Origin: an uncultured Sphingomonadaceae bacterium | GTDB taxonomy: Bacteria; Pseudomonadota; Alphaproteobacteria; Sphingomonadales; Sphingomonadaceae | Assembly (NCBI GenBank): GCA_937920575.1 | Contig: CAKZSF010000073.1 | Coordinates: forward strand, 1-7,343 | Reading direction: 5' to 3' | Length of the DNA: 7,343 bases | Shown: in pieces, positions 7,073-7,343 of the stretch | Position numbering within the stretch: position 1 is the stretch's first letter | Layout of the letters: each line of letters opens with the position of its first letter | Notes under the pieces: model-generated | Database searches by the model: none | The model's input: the letters and a program-made list of their open reading frames with translations, nothing else | Told to the model about the DNA's origin: nothing | Position numbers and translations under genes: made by a program

Positions 7073-7137
7073 CGTCATCTCTATCTCTCTTCGTCATCCA
7101 ATCATTCTTCCCGTCATCCCAGCGAAAGCTGGCATCT
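7073..7137. repeat. repeat cluster: three CGTCATCY words, the last forming a GAAA-capped palindromic hairpin
   Basis: The word CGTCATCT occurs at 7073-7080, and CGTCATCC at 7092-7099 and 7112-7119, spaced 19 and 20 bases apart in a pyrimidine-rich stretch. The third leads into CCAGC-GAAA-GCTGG (7119-7132). This is a 5 base-pair stem with a GNRA-type tetraloop. After one C-C mismatch (7118/7133) the arms pair again at two positions (TA/AT). With G at 7133 the stem would extend to 8 pairs, so this looks like a slightly decayed copy of a REP-like element. Similar hairpins (GTCATCCCxGCGAAAGCxGGGATC) are, to my memory, dispersed in sphingomonad genomes. No second hairpin copy is in this window. 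There is no T-run, so it is a poor terminator for the DUF885 gene. Confidence 0.55.
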
Positions 7138-7163
7138 AAAGCACGTAGGAGCCAAGGTCTGAC

Positions 7164-7343
7164 ATGAAGCGCGGCGGATTCGTCTACATCATGACGAACA
7201 AGCGCTACGGTGTGTTGTACATCGGTGTGACGAGCGATCTGATCGCCCGCATTGCCCAGCATCGCGATGGCAAAGGCGGGAACTTCACTTCCAAGTATCG
7301 CTGCACACGGCTGGTCTATTTCGAGGAATACCCGTCCATCGAA
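7164..7343 (+). CDS. GIY-YIG nuclease domain protein, partial (cut by the window end)
   Basis: The first 60 residues are in the window and the frame is still open at the last base. FVYIMTNKRYGVLYIGVTSDL holds the core of the small GIY-YIG nuclease group: Tyr8 in FVY replaces GIY, and Tyr19-Ile20-Gly21 is the YIG part. Arg29 followed by AQHR gives the R-I-x-x-H block with the catalytic-type arginine. Small single-domain members (about 80-110 residues, UPF0213-like) normally continue with a helix carrying the catalytic glutamate and then lysines; that region is beyond the window. AGGAG at 7147-7151 and AAGG at 7154-7157 precede the ATG. Family members are DNA endonucleases in repair, mobile elements or homing, but many small ones are uncharacterised. 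It lies directly downstream of the palindromic repeat. Confidence 0.88.
   Translation, partial: MKRGGFVYIMTNKRYGVLYIGVTSDLIARIAQHRDGKGGNFTSKYRCTRLVYFEEYPSIE

Noticed and set aside
7055..7075. TGAC/GTCA inverted pair just after the DUF885 stop
   Set aside because: A 4-base stem with a 2-base gap is too small to form a stable terminator hairpin.

Overview
The window looks like chromosomal DNA from an alphaproteobacterium, most likely the Erythrobacteraceae/Sphingomonadales. This is judged from the moderately high GC content, the style of the predicted proteins and the kinds of genes present. There is no rRNA, tRNA, CRISPR array or recognisable insertion sequence. Nearly all of it is protein-coding, and the only non-coding stretches are about 120 bases or shorter.

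Layout. (1) Bases 8-1707 hold a convergent pair: an ArsC-family (arsenate reductase/Spx fold) gene on + and a 12-helix MFS drug/H+ antiporter gene on -. Both reading frames run past their normal ends into the antisense of the other gene. At 349-352 the sequence is CTGG. If base 351 were A, the palindrome CTAG would be an in-frame TAG stop for both genes at once, and both proteins would have normal family lengths (114 and 452 residues). A single substitution (or sequencing error) therefore seems to have removed two stop codons. (2) Bases 1825-2451 encode a PmtA-like (COG3963) SAM-dependent methyltransferase on +. It converges on a multi-pass membrane protein on - (2474-3277), and a small hairpin spans the junction. 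(3) Bases 3332-7054 form a + strand cluster with tight spacing that may be one operon: lipB (lipoyl(octanoyl) transferase), a 75-residue lipoprotein starting in an ATGA overlap, an EamA/DMT transporter, and a large DUF885 metallopeptidase-like lipoprotein. (4) After 7055 comes a 109-base gap with three CGTCATCY words at about 20-base spacing. The last word leads into a hairpin capped by a GAAA loop. A single-domain GIY-YIG nuclease gene follows and runs off the window edge.

How they work together. The lipB cluster mixes cofactor attachment (lipoylation of 2-oxoacid dehydrogenases and the glycine cleavage H protein) with envelope proteins, and no single pathway joins them. The methyltransferase and the membrane protein both point to membrane lipids, but that link is inference. 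The two most notable items are the double stop loss at 349-352 and the repeat-plus-GIY-YIG module at the right end. Most of the remaining genes look like ordinary housekeeping or accessory genes.
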